Assembly: GCA_014055525.1 (NCBI GenBank)
Contig: WIAH01000002.1
Coordinates: forward strand, 124,001-188,000
Origin: Nitrospira sp. CR1.3
Lineage (GTDB): Bacteria > Nitrospirota > Nitrospiria > Nitrospirales > Nitrospiraceae
DNA: 64,000 nt
Direction: 5' to 3'
Of the stretch, positions 9,022 through 17,977 are shown one piece after another. A program made the position numbers and the translations under genes. Under the pieces are notes generated by a model. The model saw only the letters and a program-made list of their open reading frames with translations, was not told the origin of the DNA and searched no databases. Position 1 is the stretch's first letter; each line of letters begins with the position of its first letter.

Positions 9022-9613
9022 ACGGGGTTTTACCTTGATCGAAGTGGTGCTGGCCGTGGCGCTCGTGGCCGTCATCGCAACCATGGTCTTCAGCGGCCTG
9101 TACCTCACCACGAGCGCGATCGATCGGACCCGCGCCGCGGCGGCGGAGGAACAGATCCTGCGAAGCACCTTGCGCCTCATGGCGGAGGAACTGGCCATGA
9201 GTGTCAATCATCCTATGGCTCCCTGGCTGGGCATCAACGCTCAGGTGAATGGAGAACAGGCCGATACGGTTGCGTTCCTGTCGGTCGGACAGTTTCGAGG
9301 AACGGATTCTGCTTCGGAAACAGAGACCGTCCGGATCGTCTACACCAGGGATGAAGACCGGCTGCTCCGCATCGTCAGACGCAACCTCTACGGCATCAAC
9401 GACGAATCGATCGATCAATTGGAGTTGGCCGTCAAGGTTCAAGGATTCAATGTCCGGTACTACGATCGAAAGACTAACGTCTGGTCGGATGAATGGGACA
9501 GCCGCGCGCGCGCCTCGGTCCCGTCTGCGCTATTGATTGAGTTGTCCCTTTCGCAAGAAAGCCCCGAGCCGCGGATCATTCGCGAGTTGGTTTCGGTCGG
9601 GGTGCCCTCATGA
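8996..9613 (+). CDS. gspJ: Minor pseudopilin GspJ
   Basis: A 205-residue minor pseudopilin: leader MSFRPARSERG, then FTLIEVVLAVALVAVIA and a GspJ-type domain (VYTRDEDRLLRIVR). The start lies within the end of gspI and the stop overlaps the next gene by four bases, indicating translational coupling. GspJ forms the tip complex with GspI and GspK. Confidence 0.88.
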   Translation: MSFRPARSERGFTLIEVVLAVALVAVIATMVFSGLYLTTSAIDRTRAAAAEEQILRSTLRLMAEELAMSVNHPMAPWLGINAQVNGEQADTVAFLSVGQFRGTDSASETETVRIVYTRDEDRLLRIVRRNLYGINDESIDQLELAVKVQGFNVRYYDRKTNVWSDEWDSRARASVPSALLIELSLSQESPEPRIIRELVSVGVPS

Positions 9614-10512
9614 ATATGCGCCTTGCCTGGCCGGTCACGATTGATTTGAGCAAGGAGCCGGTCCTCTGGGCCGTAACAGGCATCTTCAGTTTTTTTCTGT
9701 TTCTCTTCCTGACCTTTCCCTTCGGCGCGCTCCAGTCCCGCATCCTGTCTGAAATTGTGCGGACCACCGGATGGGAGGTCCGCGCCGCCGAATGGTCGGT
9801 GGATTTGCCCATGGGAGTGGAATGGCGCGACGTGGTGTTCTCGAAATCGAATGCGGGATCATTCGCGGTCGAGTCGATGACAATGAAGGTCGGCCTGTTG
9901 GCGCAACTCATGGGTCGTCATACGCTCAATGCGATGGTGCATTTTCCCGGATCGGCGCAGCCCGGCGCCGCGCGAGCCACCGGAACGTTGACGGCGTCAT
10001 CATGGTCCTTTCAAGGACCGACGACCGTAAAGAGTCATGTACAACAGATCGACCTCGCCTTGTTGTTCAAGCCCTTCGTCGCCAAAGGCCTCCTGCAAGC
10101 CGATGTGGCGCAAGCCTGGGTCGGCAATCCTGACGGGAGCGTGACCTTCAAAGGCGACGGGATCTGGAAGGCGGAGGTCAAAGATCTCGTGCTCGAGCGG
10201 ATTCCTCTGGGAACCGGGCAGCTCCCTTCCCTGACATTCAGCCGTGTTGTGCTAGGGCTCGTCTGCCGCGATATCCAATGCGATGTCACGGAATTTAAAG
10301 GAGAAGGCCCTGACGGTTCGATCTCAGGTTTAGGCCGGATTCAGCTGCAGCAGCCGATGGAGCAGACGACGCTGGAGCTGAGCATTACGGTCCAGGCTGG
10401 CTCAGGCTGGGCTCAAAAATCAGCCGGATTACCGCTTCCCCCACTCGCTCCAGGCACGCCTCTCACGTTCAAAGTCATCGGATCTGTCGCAAATCCCAGG
10501 ATATCCGTGTAG
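9610..10512 (+). CDS. gspN: Type II secretion protein GspN-like
   Basis: A 300-residue protein with one N-terminal membrane helix (about residues 18-38) and a large predicted periplasmic beta-rich domain resembling the GspN/AsmA-like type found in deltaproteobacterial and related gsp operons. Position between gspJ and gspL supports this. Its ATG overlaps the gspJ stop (ATGA). GspN is dispensable in many systems and its role is unclear. A second ATG lies two codons downstream. The call is by architecture and context, not by a sharp motif. Confidence 0.65.
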   Translation: MNMRLAWPVTIDLSKEPVLWAVTGIFSFFLFLFLTFPFGALQSRILSEIVRTTGWEVRAAEWSVDLPMGVEWRDVVFSKSNAGSFAVESMTMKVGLLAQLMGRHTLNAMVHFPGSAQPGAARATGTLTASSWSFQGPTTVKSHVQQIDLALLFKPFVAKGLLQADVAQAWVGNPDGSVTFKGDGIWKAEVKDLVLERIPLGTGQLPSLTFSRVVLGLVCRDIQCDVTEFKGEGPDGSISGLGRIQLQQPMEQTTLELSITVQAGSGWAQKSAGLPLPPLAPGTPLTFKVIGSVANPRISV

Positions 10513-10568
10513 TATGGGAGCTTCCGGTAGCAGGAATCAGCCTGCCTCTCATCCTTCTTGGATACCAG

Positions 10569-12143
10569 ATGGTCGCCGATTGTGTCGGACTCGATATCGG
10601 GCAGACGGCGTTTAAAGCCGTTCGTTTTCGTCGCCGGCTGACGGGACGGGAATCGGTCGAATACTTCCACCTGCCTCTGCCGTTCGGCCGGCCAGAAACA
10701 GCGGAGCCGGCCCGGCGTGCAGGCCTCCTGAGAAACTTCCTCTGGCAGCATGGACTGTACGGGAGCGGCGATATCGTGACCGCCCTGCCCTGTCAGGATC
10801 TCTTTATCCGGACACTCTCGTTCCCCTTCCGCGACGCGGCTAAACTCGCTCAAGTGGTTCCCTTTGAAGTGGAAAATCTCATTCCCATGTCCTTGGACGA
10901 CGTGGCCATGGGCAGTATGCTGCTGCCCCCGAAGGAATCGCCGGACGCGCCGCAGAAGTCCAGAAGCGCCGAGGTGCTGGTCACGGCGGCGCCGAAAGAC
11001 AAGGTCGCGGAGCATCTCAAGTTTCTTGCCGCGGCCGACCTCAAGCCATCCGTGATCGGAGTCGACGGAATGGCGCTCTATTCCGTGACGCAGTTTCTTC
11101 AGGAGGAAGGCGCCCGTGTGCCGGGCGACCTTGCGATCATCGATGTCGGCGCGACCAAGACGACCCTGTGCCTTGTAAGGGAGGGCCGGCCCGCCTTGCT
11201 CCGCACGGTCCTCTGGGGTGGCAACCACCTGACCCATGCGCTGGCGGTCCGCTATGCCTGCAGTTTTGCGGAGGCGGAACGGCGCAAGCGCGCCATGGCC
11301 GTGCAGGAGGTAGACGCCTGGCTCGAGCCCTTGCTGAAGGAATTGCGGGTGACGCTGCATGCGCATGAAGGCAACTCGCGCCAGCACCTCTCACATTGTT
11401 GGGTCTCGGGCGGCGGCTCAAAACTGAGAGAATTAAGCGGACATGTGGCCCATGAACTTGGTCTGGTCCCGGTCGGTCCGCGCCAGGGCTTCGGCGCCTC
11501 CTGCCCGCGGGCCTTTTCCATCGCCTTTGGCCTCGCGATCCATCCGAAGATCGTCAGGCCCCGTTGGAAGGCGAAAGCGATCGGTTCCGACCTCGCGGTC
11601 GATTTGAACGCCGGCGCCGATGCCGCCTCCGCTCAAACGGCCGCCTCGCGGCAGGACCGTCGATTGGCTCTGTGGGGTGGACTTCTGCTGGGGATGCTCG
11701 CGCTGATTGATTTGTCCGTCCGCGTCTACGTCAAGGATTCTTCTCTCACCGAGATCAAGCAGGGACTTCATGCCCAATTCGTTCAGAGCTTCGGAGAAGG
11801 ATCGTCCACCGGCGAGGAGATCGATGTCGCACGGTATCGCGTGGCGCAGCTTGAAAAAAGTCTCTCCGTCATCGACGGAAGCCGCTCCAATATGTTGGCT
11901 CACCTCTCGAGCCTCGCCAAGCAGCTCCCACCCGGGGTACCGTTGACCGTTCGGGAACTCACGATCGACGGGTCGACGGTTCATCTCGAGGGTGAAACCC
12001 TGTCCTTCGATGCGGTGGAAAAAATCAAGCAGGCCTTTTCCGCCGGCGGAAAGTTCCAGGAGGTTTCGGTCTCGGACACCAGGGTGGGTTCGGCAGCCAA
12101 CCAAGTCGTCTTCCGTTTAACCTATACGGTGCCGCAGCCATGA
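10569..12143 (+). CDS. gspL: GspL with PilM-like actin-fold N-terminal domain
   Basis: A 524-residue protein. The N-terminal 340 residues form an actin/PilM-like ATPase fold (CVGLDIGQTAFKAVRF at the start, DVGATKTTLCLV near residue 190, GGGSKLREL near 281). A membrane helix follows at about 360-380 and then a periplasmic ferredoxin-like PilN/GspL domain. This is effectively a PilM-PilN type fusion acting as GspL, the inner-membrane partner of GspE and GspM. Its stop overlaps gspM by four bases. Confidence 0.8.
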   Translation: MVADCVGLDIGQTAFKAVRFRRRLTGRESVEYFHLPLPFGRPETAEPARRAGLLRNFLWQHGLYGSGDIVTALPCQDLFIRTLSFPFRDAAKLAQVVPFEVENLIPMSLDDVAMGSMLLPPKESPDAPQKSRSAEVLVTAAPKDKVAEHLKFLAAADLKPSVIGVDGMALYSVTQFLQEEGARVPGDLAIIDVGATKTTLCLVREGRPALLRTVLWGGNHLTHALAVRYACSFAEAERRKRAMAVQEVDAWLEPLLKELRVTLHAHEGNSRQHLSHCWVSGGGSKLRELSGHVAHELGLVPVGPRQGFGASCPRAFSIAFGLAIHPKIVRPRWKAKAIGSDLAVDLNAGADAASAQTAASRQDRRLALWGGLLLGMLALIDLSVRVYVKDSSLTEIKQGLHAQFVQSFGEGSSTGEEIDVARYRVAQLEKSLSVIDGSRSNMLAHLSSLAKQLPPGVPLTVRELTIDGSTVHLEGETLSFDAVEKIKQAFSAGGKFQEVSVSDTRVGSAANQVVFRLTYTVPQP

Positions 12144-12688
12144 TGCAGCTGCTTAAAGAGCGATGGCGGCATCTGGCTCCGCGCGAACGGGTGATCGTCG
12201 GCATCGGCGGGGTTGTCGTCGTCGCCAGCCTGTTATTTCTGTTGATCGTCGATCCTCTGAGCGCCAAAATCGACAAACTGGAGCGACAAGCGGTCCGCAA
12301 ACACAAAGAGCGGTCGGAGCTGGCCCTGCTGGCCGGCGAGTATGTGGCGAAGCAAGCCAGACTGGCGCAACGTGAGCAACGGCTTCCGCCGATCGGCGGG
12401 TCCTTTTCGCTGCTGGCCTTTATGGAGGAGGCGGCGACGGCGGCCCAAATCAGGGATCGCATCGTCGGCATGCAGCCGCAGCAGCCGACCACGATACAGG
12501 GCTATCAGGAATCGGCGGTCGATCTTCGTCTCGATGGCGTACAGCTTCCGCAACTCCTGGCCCTCCTCGTCGCGCTGGATCAGGCTCCCTACGACGTGCA
12601 GGTGCGTCACCTCCAGATCAAGCCCAAGTACGACAATCCGGTGAATCTGGATGCGTCCCTCAGAATCGTCACCTATCAGAAGGCCTGA
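12140..12688 (+). CDS. gspM: Type II secretion protein GspM
   Basis: A 182-residue bitopic inner-membrane protein: short cytoplasmic tail, one membrane helix (about 20-40), a coiled-coil region (DKLERQAVRKHKER) and a ferredoxin-like periplasmic domain. GspM partners GspL. It overlaps gspL by four bases and gspK by 38 bases, so the three are almost certainly co-translated. Confidence 0.8.
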   Translation: MMQLLKERWRHLAPRERVIVGIGGVVVVASLLFLLIVDPLSAKIDKLERQAVRKHKERSELALLAGEYVAKQARLAQREQRLPPIGGSFSLLAFMEEAATAAQIRDRIVGMQPQQPTTIQGYQESAVDLRLDGVQLPQLLALLVALDQAPYDVQVRHLQIKPKYDNPVNLDASLRIVTYQKA

Positions 12689-13622
12689 CGAACGGGGCGT
12701 TGCTCTCCTCCTCGCTCTGCTCGTCCTTGCTCTGCTCGTCGCCCTGATCCTCGAATTCGATTCCGAAGCCCGACGCGAATACCGCGATGCGGCCGCCTTC
12801 CGCGACAGCTTCAAAGCCACGGTGCTGACTCGGGCGGCGGTTCAGGCTGCCCGCGCCATTCTCCAGCAGGATTTCTTGAAAGACAAACAGACCGGACAGT
12901 TCTATGACGCCCCGACGGATCTTTGGGCCTTCCCCATCCAACAGTATGCGATCGGCGACGGATTGCTCAGCGCACAGATCGAAGACGAGCGCGGGAAACT
13001 GAACCTCAATGACCTGGCAGCGGGAGGCGATCCGAATGCCAGGAAGAGCAAAGTGCTCCGGGTCAAGCGGCTCTTTGACTTGATGCAGGTGAATCCGGAC
13101 CTCGTCGATGCCATCGTCGACTGGATCGACCCGGACGAAATCCCGGAGCCGGCTGGGGCGGAAACGCTCTATTATCAGACACTCCGTCCCCCCTATCGCG
13201 CGGCCAACGCCCCATTGCAGACCCTTCGTGAATTGCGCCTGGTCAAGGGCATGACAGCGGAGAGTCTTGAGAAGCTCGCCCGTGTTGTCACCGTCTATCC
13301 GCAGGACGGCGACAGTCGCATCAATCTCAATACCGCAGACTCCGTCGTGCTTCAGTCTCTGGATCCCCGCATCACTCAGGCCGTAGCAGGCGAGATCATT
13401 CAAGGGCGGCCCTACAAGACGATTCAGGAACTGGACCGTGTCGGCAGTTTCGAAGCGGTCGGCAAGGAACTGCGTCTCCAGAATGCCTACGATATCAAGA
13501 GCGACATTTTCTCAGCCCGCATGACCCTCACCGTCAACGAGGTCATCAAACAGGCGGTAGTCGTCCTCCGCCGCGATGCCAACACCGGCACGGGCTCAGT
13601 TCTGTACTACCGGGTTCTCTAG
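12651..13622 (+). CDS. gspK: Minor pseudopilin GspK
   Basis: A 323-residue GspK, the large capping pseudopilin. The leader is followed by RG/VALLLALLVLALLVAL, in which position +1 is V instead of F, as is common in GspK. The body carries the GspK signature region (ERGKLNLNDLA, VDWIDPDEIPEPAGAE) with acidic residues typical of its calcium site, and a helix-hairpin-helix-like segment near residues 220-260. It closes the gsp operon. Confidence 0.9.
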   Translation: MRPSESSPIRRPDERGVALLLALLVLALLVALILEFDSEARREYRDAAAFRDSFKATVLTRAAVQAARAILQQDFLKDKQTGQFYDAPTDLWAFPIQQYAIGDGLLSAQIEDERGKLNLNDLAAGGDPNARKSKVLRVKRLFDLMQVNPDLVDAIVDWIDPDEIPEPAGAETLYYQTLRPPYRAANAPLQTLRELRLVKGMTAESLEKLARVVTVYPQDGDSRINLNTADSVVLQSLDPRITQAVAGEIIQGRPYKTIQELDRVGSFEAVGKELRLQNAYDIKSDIFSARMTLTVNEVIKQAVVVLRRDANTGTGSVLYYRVL

Positions 13623-13706
13623 CTCCACCGGGTGGCGGTTCCGGATCCAAGGACCAATCAAAATGTCTCTTCGTTTCGCCAACCTACATCACATTTCCAT
13701 CAAAAA

Positions 13707-13745
13707 TTAACAATCCTGTAACACCGCTGTCGCGCTTTCTTAACC
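13707..13745 (+). promoter_or_regulatory. Putative Pho box array upstream of the OprP-type porin
   Basis: Four hexamers start exactly 11 bp apart: TTAACA (13707), GTAACA (13718), GTCGCG (13729) and TTAACC (13740). Known PhoP operators of Bacillus are TTAACA-like hexamers every 11 bp, and PhoB boxes also have an 11-bp period. The array ends 48 bases before the GTG start of a phosphate-porin homologue. The same layout appears upstream of pstS and of the small gene at 17.5 kb. The third hexamer is a poor match. Confidence 0.6.
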
Positions 13746-13793
13746 TAACCCCTGCATACCTCCTCCGAGCATTAATTAAATAAGGAGGGGATT

Positions 13794-15395
13794 GTGCACA
13801 AACGCAACTTGCGCAAGCGAAATCCGACGATCCCAGCTGTTGTTGTCATGACGATCATGCTGAACATCTCTCCGGTACTCGCGATTGAAGAAAGCCCTAC
13901 CGTCGGCAATGCTCCGACAACCAACACCGGACCGGCCCAGGCAACAGCAGCTCCTGTCGCGAATCCGGGAGAAGCACCAGCCCCAGGCTCAGCAGGACAA
14001 GTTCAGCAGACCGATACCCGCGGTTACACTGCAGGAGACACGTCACCGTATGCGCCTAGAGGAATGTCGGGACCGAGGCCATTTTCCAGTCCTCTCCTTC
14101 CAACCCAACTCGAAGATGTGCTTCTCGAAAAAGGAATAATTACGCAGGAGGACTGGGCTCGAATCAAAGCGGATGAGGAGCAGCGGGCGGCCGAAGCTAC
14201 AGCTGTGCAAGGCCTTGTGGCAGGCCCTCGGTGGTATGAGCGGATTCGGATCAACGGATATGTGCAGATGCGCTATGCATTAAACGATAACGGGAAGTGC
14301 GATATCAGCCTCAGCGACAGCAGGGCATGCACGAATCCGCAAGAGATTTACTTCCGACGCATCCGCATGGTTTTTTCGGGTCAGATTTCCGAACGGCTCT
14401 TCTTCTATCTCCAGCCGGCAATGGAGGGGGACGGATTTAACACGGGCAACTCCTTCAATCTCGTTGACGCATTTGCTGATTACATGCTTACGACAGACCG
14501 TCAGCATCGCCTGCGGTTTGGCTTGCATCGCGTGTTGAATTCCTTTGACACCTTCCGGACCAGCAGCCAGCGCCAAGAGCTCGATCGGCATGAGTCGATC
14601 CAAAGTGGAGCGCCGGGAGAACGTGACCTCGGAGTGAGTTACTACTGGACGTCCAAGATTGCGCAGGAACGGTTCCAGGCGTTAACCCAATATCATAATG
14701 GACCGGGAGATTACGGGAACTTCGGGATCATGGTTTATAACGGTCAGGGGCGAAACAGGCCGGAAGCCAACGCCGCGAAAGGAGTGTCCGCCAGACTTGC
14801 TCACCCGTTTGAGTTGCCCAACGGCAGGTTAGTCGAGATCGGAGCCCACGCCTACTACAATCAGTTCGTCGCACAGTCCTCCGGCGCGGTGGTGATAGGA
14901 GGCCCAAACAGCACTGCCAACACGCGATGCTATCAAAATCTCAGAGGAAATGGTGGATGCCAAGTTCTTGATGAACGAGTCAATTTCTACCTTTGGACTC
15001 CGCCACAGCCCTGGGGAATCATGGCGGAGTACACGTTCGGAACTGGGCCGGAGCGGGACGCTACCGGGATCCTAAAGCCACAATCTCTACGCGGCGGTTA
15101 CGTGCAGGGTAATTATACCTGGCGATATTCCTACACAGGCCTTCTCACTCCCTATGTCCGGTGGGGTGAATATTACGGCGGTAACAAAAACAGCCAGGGC
15201 GTCGCCTATCTTACACGCAACGTCAACGTCGGACTTGTGTGGGAACCTGACACGCACTGGCGTTTCGTCGCGGAATATCTCTTCAAACATGGAAACAATC
15301 AGCAGAGTAATGGCGGGCCTCTAGCCTTCGGTCAACCACAGGACTTGTTCAATGCTGATATCGTCCGGTTTCAGGTCCAGTGGTTCTTCAATTAA
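13794..15395 (+). CDS. OprP/OprO-type outer-membrane porin
   Basis: A 533-residue protein with a signal peptide (cleavage likely after residues near PVLA, about 31), a proline/alanine-rich linker, a helical segment (LEDVLLEKGIITQEDWARIK, about 103-122) and a 16-strand-type porin barrel ending in WFFN, with the terminal aromatic pattern of barrel proteins. This family includes phosphate- and polyphosphate-selective porins. The GTG start is supported by a strong AAGGAGGGG at 13782-13790. A Pho-like array upstream and pstS nearby make phosphate uptake across the outer membrane the likely role. Some homologues are general porins. Confidence 0.85.
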   Translation: MHKRNLRKRNPTIPAVVVMTIMLNISPVLAIEESPTVGNAPTTNTGPAQATAAPVANPGEAPAPGSAGQVQQTDTRGYTAGDTSPYAPRGMSGPRPFSSPLLPTQLEDVLLEKGIITQEDWARIKADEEQRAAEATAVQGLVAGPRWYERIRINGYVQMRYALNDNGKCDISLSDSRACTNPQEIYFRRIRMVFSGQISERLFFYLQPAMEGDGFNTGNSFNLVDAFADYMLTTDRQHRLRFGLHRVLNSFDTFRTSSQRQELDRHESIQSGAPGERDLGVSYYWTSKIAQERFQALTQYHNGPGDYGNFGIMVYNGQGRNRPEANAAKGVSARLAHPFELPNGRLVEIGAHAYYNQFVAQSSGAVVIGGPNSTANTRCYQNLRGNGGCQVLDERVNFYLWTPPQPWGIMAEYTFGTGPERDATGILKPQSLRGGYVQGNYTWRYSYTGLLTPYVRWGEYYGGNKNSQGVAYLTRNVNVGLVWEPDTHWRFVAEYLFKHGNNQQSNGGPLAFGQPQDLFNADIVRFQVQWFFN

Positions 15396-15429
15396 CCCCT
15401 GCAGGATCGAGACTTGGAGCACTTGGCAA

Positions 15430-16119
15430 TCACGGGGCAGTCGCCAGCGACCTCTGAGCCAAGGTAGGATCGACAATGATCGTCCTGTACGGATCGTAGT
15501 TTTTTGAGGGATCGTAGTTCCACGTTCCTTTGATCGGCTTCACCTGCGCTTCCGTGCGTTCAAAGGACAGAGTGTAACGGGCGGTCCCGAGAGAGAGAAG
15601 AGGATTGCTGATTGGGTCGGTCGCATACATCGGCACATCTCGGATATTCGCGTCCATCGGCTTAACGCGGTGGTTGGCAAGGATGATATAAACCAGATTC
15701 TCCTCTACGAAGATCCCGCCGGTTGTATAAGCGAGGCCCACTGCGGCATCCGACACTCGTCGATAGAAGGTAACCAACTCTGTCGGCTTCGCCGTTGCCA
15801 GCGCCTCGCTAATCGGTTTTGAGATCGCAATCACATCACTCGTCGAGAAGGCAGGTAACGGATCTGGCCTGCCCACGACCGTGCTATACAGCGGCATCCC
15901 CGCGGTCTGGACACGCATGCCCGCCAGGATCATCCCGATCTGCACCGGCGTCAGACTCGCCGGATGACCGTGCGGGCGATCGGCCTTCCTGTCAACCCTC
16001 ACATCAACCCGCGTAAGGGTGTCCTGGTAAATCAGCCGGGGTTCCGGCACGGCCGCACAGCTGCCCAGAACGGTGGAGAGAATACTGATCAACCAAACAA
16101 GCCGAACGGATCGGTTCAT
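15430..16119 (-). CDS. Predicted lipoprotein of unknown function
   Basis: A 229-residue protein with a lipoprotein signal peptide (membrane segment, then LGSC lipobox with Cys at about residue 21). The mature part has no motif I recognise. It contains EENLVYIILANHRVKPMD and a tail with two repeats of N-Y-D-P (WNYDPSKNYDPYR). It converges on the porin gene and lies downstream of pstS, so it may be part of a phosphate-responsive region, but no array was found next to it. Confidence 0.7.
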   Translation of the reverse strand: MNRSVRLVWLISILSTVLGSCAAVPEPRLIYQDTLTRVDVRVDRKADRPHGHPASLTPVQIGMILAGMRVQTAGMPLYSTVVGRPDPLPAFSTSDVIAISKPISEALATAKPTELVTFYRRVSDAAVGLAYTTGGIFVEENLVYIILANHRVKPMDANIRDVPMYATDPISNPLLSLGTARYTLSFERTEAQVKPIKGTWNYDPSKNYDPYRTIIVDPTLAQRSLATAP

Positions 16120-16226
16120 TTCTCTGACTTGCGCTCCGTATGATGGCCATTTTGCCGCCTAGATCTATCACACCAGCAAGTCATCTGTCGCTGCTGGCAA
16201 GGGAGGCAGCAAGACGGAGAGCGATC

Positions 16227-16253
16227 AGAGGAACCACCATATGTGGCTCCTCT
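16227..16253 (-). terminator. Hairpin downstream of pstS
   Basis: AGAGGAACCAC (16227-16237) pairs with GTGGCTCCTCT (16243-16253) across a CATAT loop, with one wobble pair. It begins 10 bases beyond the pstS stop codon. There is no T-run on either side, so it may be a factor-dependent terminator or a 3'-end stabiliser. Confidence 0.4.
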
Positions 16254-16263
16254 GCAGGGCAGT

Positions 16264-17397
16264 CTAACGGATGGCTCCCAAACGGGGGGAGAAAGCGGTG
16301 CGTGTGGCGCCGTTGAGGACTTCGAGGTTCTTCCCAATCATCCCTTCGGGCAATGGATAGGCCTTCGCTCGAACCACCGCCTGTTGCCCCGCCTGGCTGT
16401 TCACGTAGGTCAGAAACTCGAGAATCACAGGATCGAACTTCGATTTCCGATCATGGTTGACATAGAGATACAACGTCCGGCTCAGCGGGTAGCTACGATC
16501 GGCGACTGAATCGGCGTTCGGAAGGATCGCCGATTTTCCGGACTCCGCGGCCAGCGGAACTACGCGGATCTCTGAAATCTCGAAGCCGACTCCGGCATAG
16601 CCGATGGCCAATGGATCACGCGCTATGGCGAGGATCTCGCTGGCCGAACCGGGTTCCTCGTCCACCGATGCCTTTACTTGGCCGCCATCGAGCGCGACGG
16701 ATTGGAAAAAATCATGCGTGCCGGACCGCTTGTCCCGGCCATACAAGTGAATCGGCTTATCAGTCATCCCTTCGAGCCCCAGTTGCCCCCACGTCGTAAT
16801 ATCCTGGCCGCCGCGATTGCGGGTGCTGCTAAAGATGCTGTCCAGTTGCGTCAAGGTCAAGCCCTGAACCGGATTGGTCTTGTGAACGTATATGGCCACC
16901 GCATCGAGAGCAATCGGGATGGCGAGCGGTTCATATCCGAACCGGGACACAAACCGACCGCGCTCGTCCATGGTCAGCTCGCGCGACGATGCGAGAATAT
17001 CGACCTGAGCTGCTCCATCATGCCCACTATCGCCCTTGGCCTTATCGCCGCGGCGCTGGCCTGAAATGCCCAGGGAGAACTCCCTGATAGCCTCCGATGA
17101 ACCAGCACTTTCCACGGCAATGCTCACCCTCGGATGCAGCTGCCGAAATTCCACAGCCAAGCGAAGGAGTAAGGGCCGCATAGTGGTCGAACCGGCGATG
17201 GCAAGCCTCCCCTCCAGCTCGGGGTTAGGCGCGTATTCCACTGATTGAACAACAGAATTTGGAGCTTCCCTACTTGCCCGTTCGGCAAAGGCAAGAGTAG
17301 CCATACCAGAGACAGCAAACGTTCCTGCCAACACGAGGCAGAGACTTTTCCCCTGTCGATCCATGGCTATCTTGACCAAATCGTTTCGCAATCGCAT
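16264..17397 (-). CDS. pstS: PstS-like periplasmic phosphate-binding protein (orphan)
   Basis: About 377 residues: signal peptide ending near AFA, then a periplasmic-binding fold with the phosphate-binding motifs IAGSTTMRPLL and GRDKRSGTHDFF. PstS captures phosphate for the PstCAB importer, but no pstC, pstA, pstB or phoU is adjacent. It may feed a distant importer or act in sensing. AAGGAGGAG is followed by ATG GTG ATG; the third of these (17397) has the best spacing, while 17403 or 17421 would give slightly longer proteins. An 11-bp-periodic array lies about 80 bases upstream. Confidence 0.85.
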   Translation of the reverse strand: MRLRNDLVKIAMDRQGKSLCLVLAGTFAVSGMATLAFAERASREAPNSVVQSVEYAPNPELEGRLAIAGSTTMRPLLLRLAVEFRQLHPRVSIAVESAGSSEAIREFSLGISGQRRGDKAKGDSGHDGAAQVDILASSRELTMDERGRFVSRFGYEPLAIPIALDAVAIYVHKTNPVQGLTLTQLDSIFSSTRNRGGQDITTWGQLGLEGMTDKPIHLYGRDKRSGTHDFFQSVALDGGQVKASVDEEPGSASEILAIARDPLAIGYAGVGFEISEIRVVPLAAESGKSAILPNADSVADRSYPLSRTLYLYVNHDRKSKFDPVILEFLTYVNSQAGQQAVVRAKAYPLPEGMIGKNLEVLNGATRTAFSPRLGAIR

Positions 17398-17476
17398 CAC
17401 CATCTCCTCCTTGCCATCCATGTTCTGACATGACTCTCTGAATGCAGCCCATTGTCTTCCAGGGGAATTTCGCAGA

Positions 17477-17504
17477 CGTAACGCCTATGTTACATCCGCG
17501 TTAA
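17477..17504 (-). promoter_or_regulatory. Putative Pho box array upstream of pstS
   Basis: Read on the minus strand, hexamers TTAACG, GTAACA and GTTACG occupy 17504-17499, 17493-17488 and 17482-17477, each exactly 11 bp apart. GTAACA is identical to the second hexamer upstream of the porin. The orientation agrees with pstS. A weak -10-like GACAAT occurs about 20 bases downstream. Binding by a PhoB/PhoP-type regulator is inferred; no such regulator gene is in the window. Confidence 0.6.
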
Positions 17505-17548
17505 CTTTTTAAGGAACTGTTACGACTAGGGCCGGAATGATCCGTAGG

Positions 17549-17797
17549 TTAGGAGGCGTAGTGGGCTGAGAACAGGCTGTAGTCGAACCGGTGGCGGCGG
17601 AGGACGATTTTACCGCAGCGGGCCAGTCGATCGACCGTATGAAAGATTTGATTCCAGCTGTACTGCGGCAGGAGAGAAATCAAGGCATCGAGGCTCACGA
17701 CTGACTGTTCTTCGATCTGATCCAGAATCTCGCTGTCGAGATTTTCGCCGGAAGGGTCCGCCATGATTGGGGCATCGAGCAGGGCATTCATTGTCAT
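17549..17797 (-). CDS. 82-residue unknown protein, possibly winged-helix
   Basis: Not a family I recognise. After an acidic N terminus, it predicts a compact helical domain (SEILDQIEEQSVVSLDAL, then WNQIFHTVDRLARCGKIVLRRH) with a basic beta-turn. This resembles a winged-helix DNA-binding module: a helix at FHTVDRLARCG followed by a wing at KIVLRRHRFDY. TGGAGGA precedes the ATG at good spacing. A hexamer array with 11-bp period lies upstream, so it could be a small phosphate-responsive regulator; this is inference. Confidence 0.65.
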   Translation of the reverse strand: MTMNALLDAPIMADPSGENLDSEILDQIEEQSVVSLDALISLLPQYSWNQIFHTVDRLARCGKIVLRRHRFDYSLFSAHYAS

Positions 17798-17870
17798 CGG
17801 ATCCTCCAGACCGCACCGTTCTTCAGCTTGTTTGTCATGAGCGGATGGTACCGATCCGAGGTTCCGCCGG

Positions 17871-17898
17871 TGTCAACTCTGAGTAAATACTGTGTTAA
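17871..17898 (-). promoter_or_regulatory. Putative Pho box array upstream of the 82-residue gene
   Basis: On the minus strand TTAACA (17898-17893), TTTACT (17887-17882) and TTGACA (17876-17871) are spaced by exactly 11 bp with five-base gaps. This is the closest match in the window to the Bacillus-type PhoP repeat (TT-N-A-C-A). The last unit could also serve as a -35 element. It lies about 75-100 bases before the start codon of the 82-residue gene. Confidence 0.5.
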
Positions 17899-17977
17899 CT
17901 CCGAGCGGGTCAGGATCGATGACGGCCGTTATTGACTATTGCGTCGGAACGGAGAAGGAAGAAGAAAGGCAGGTTCA

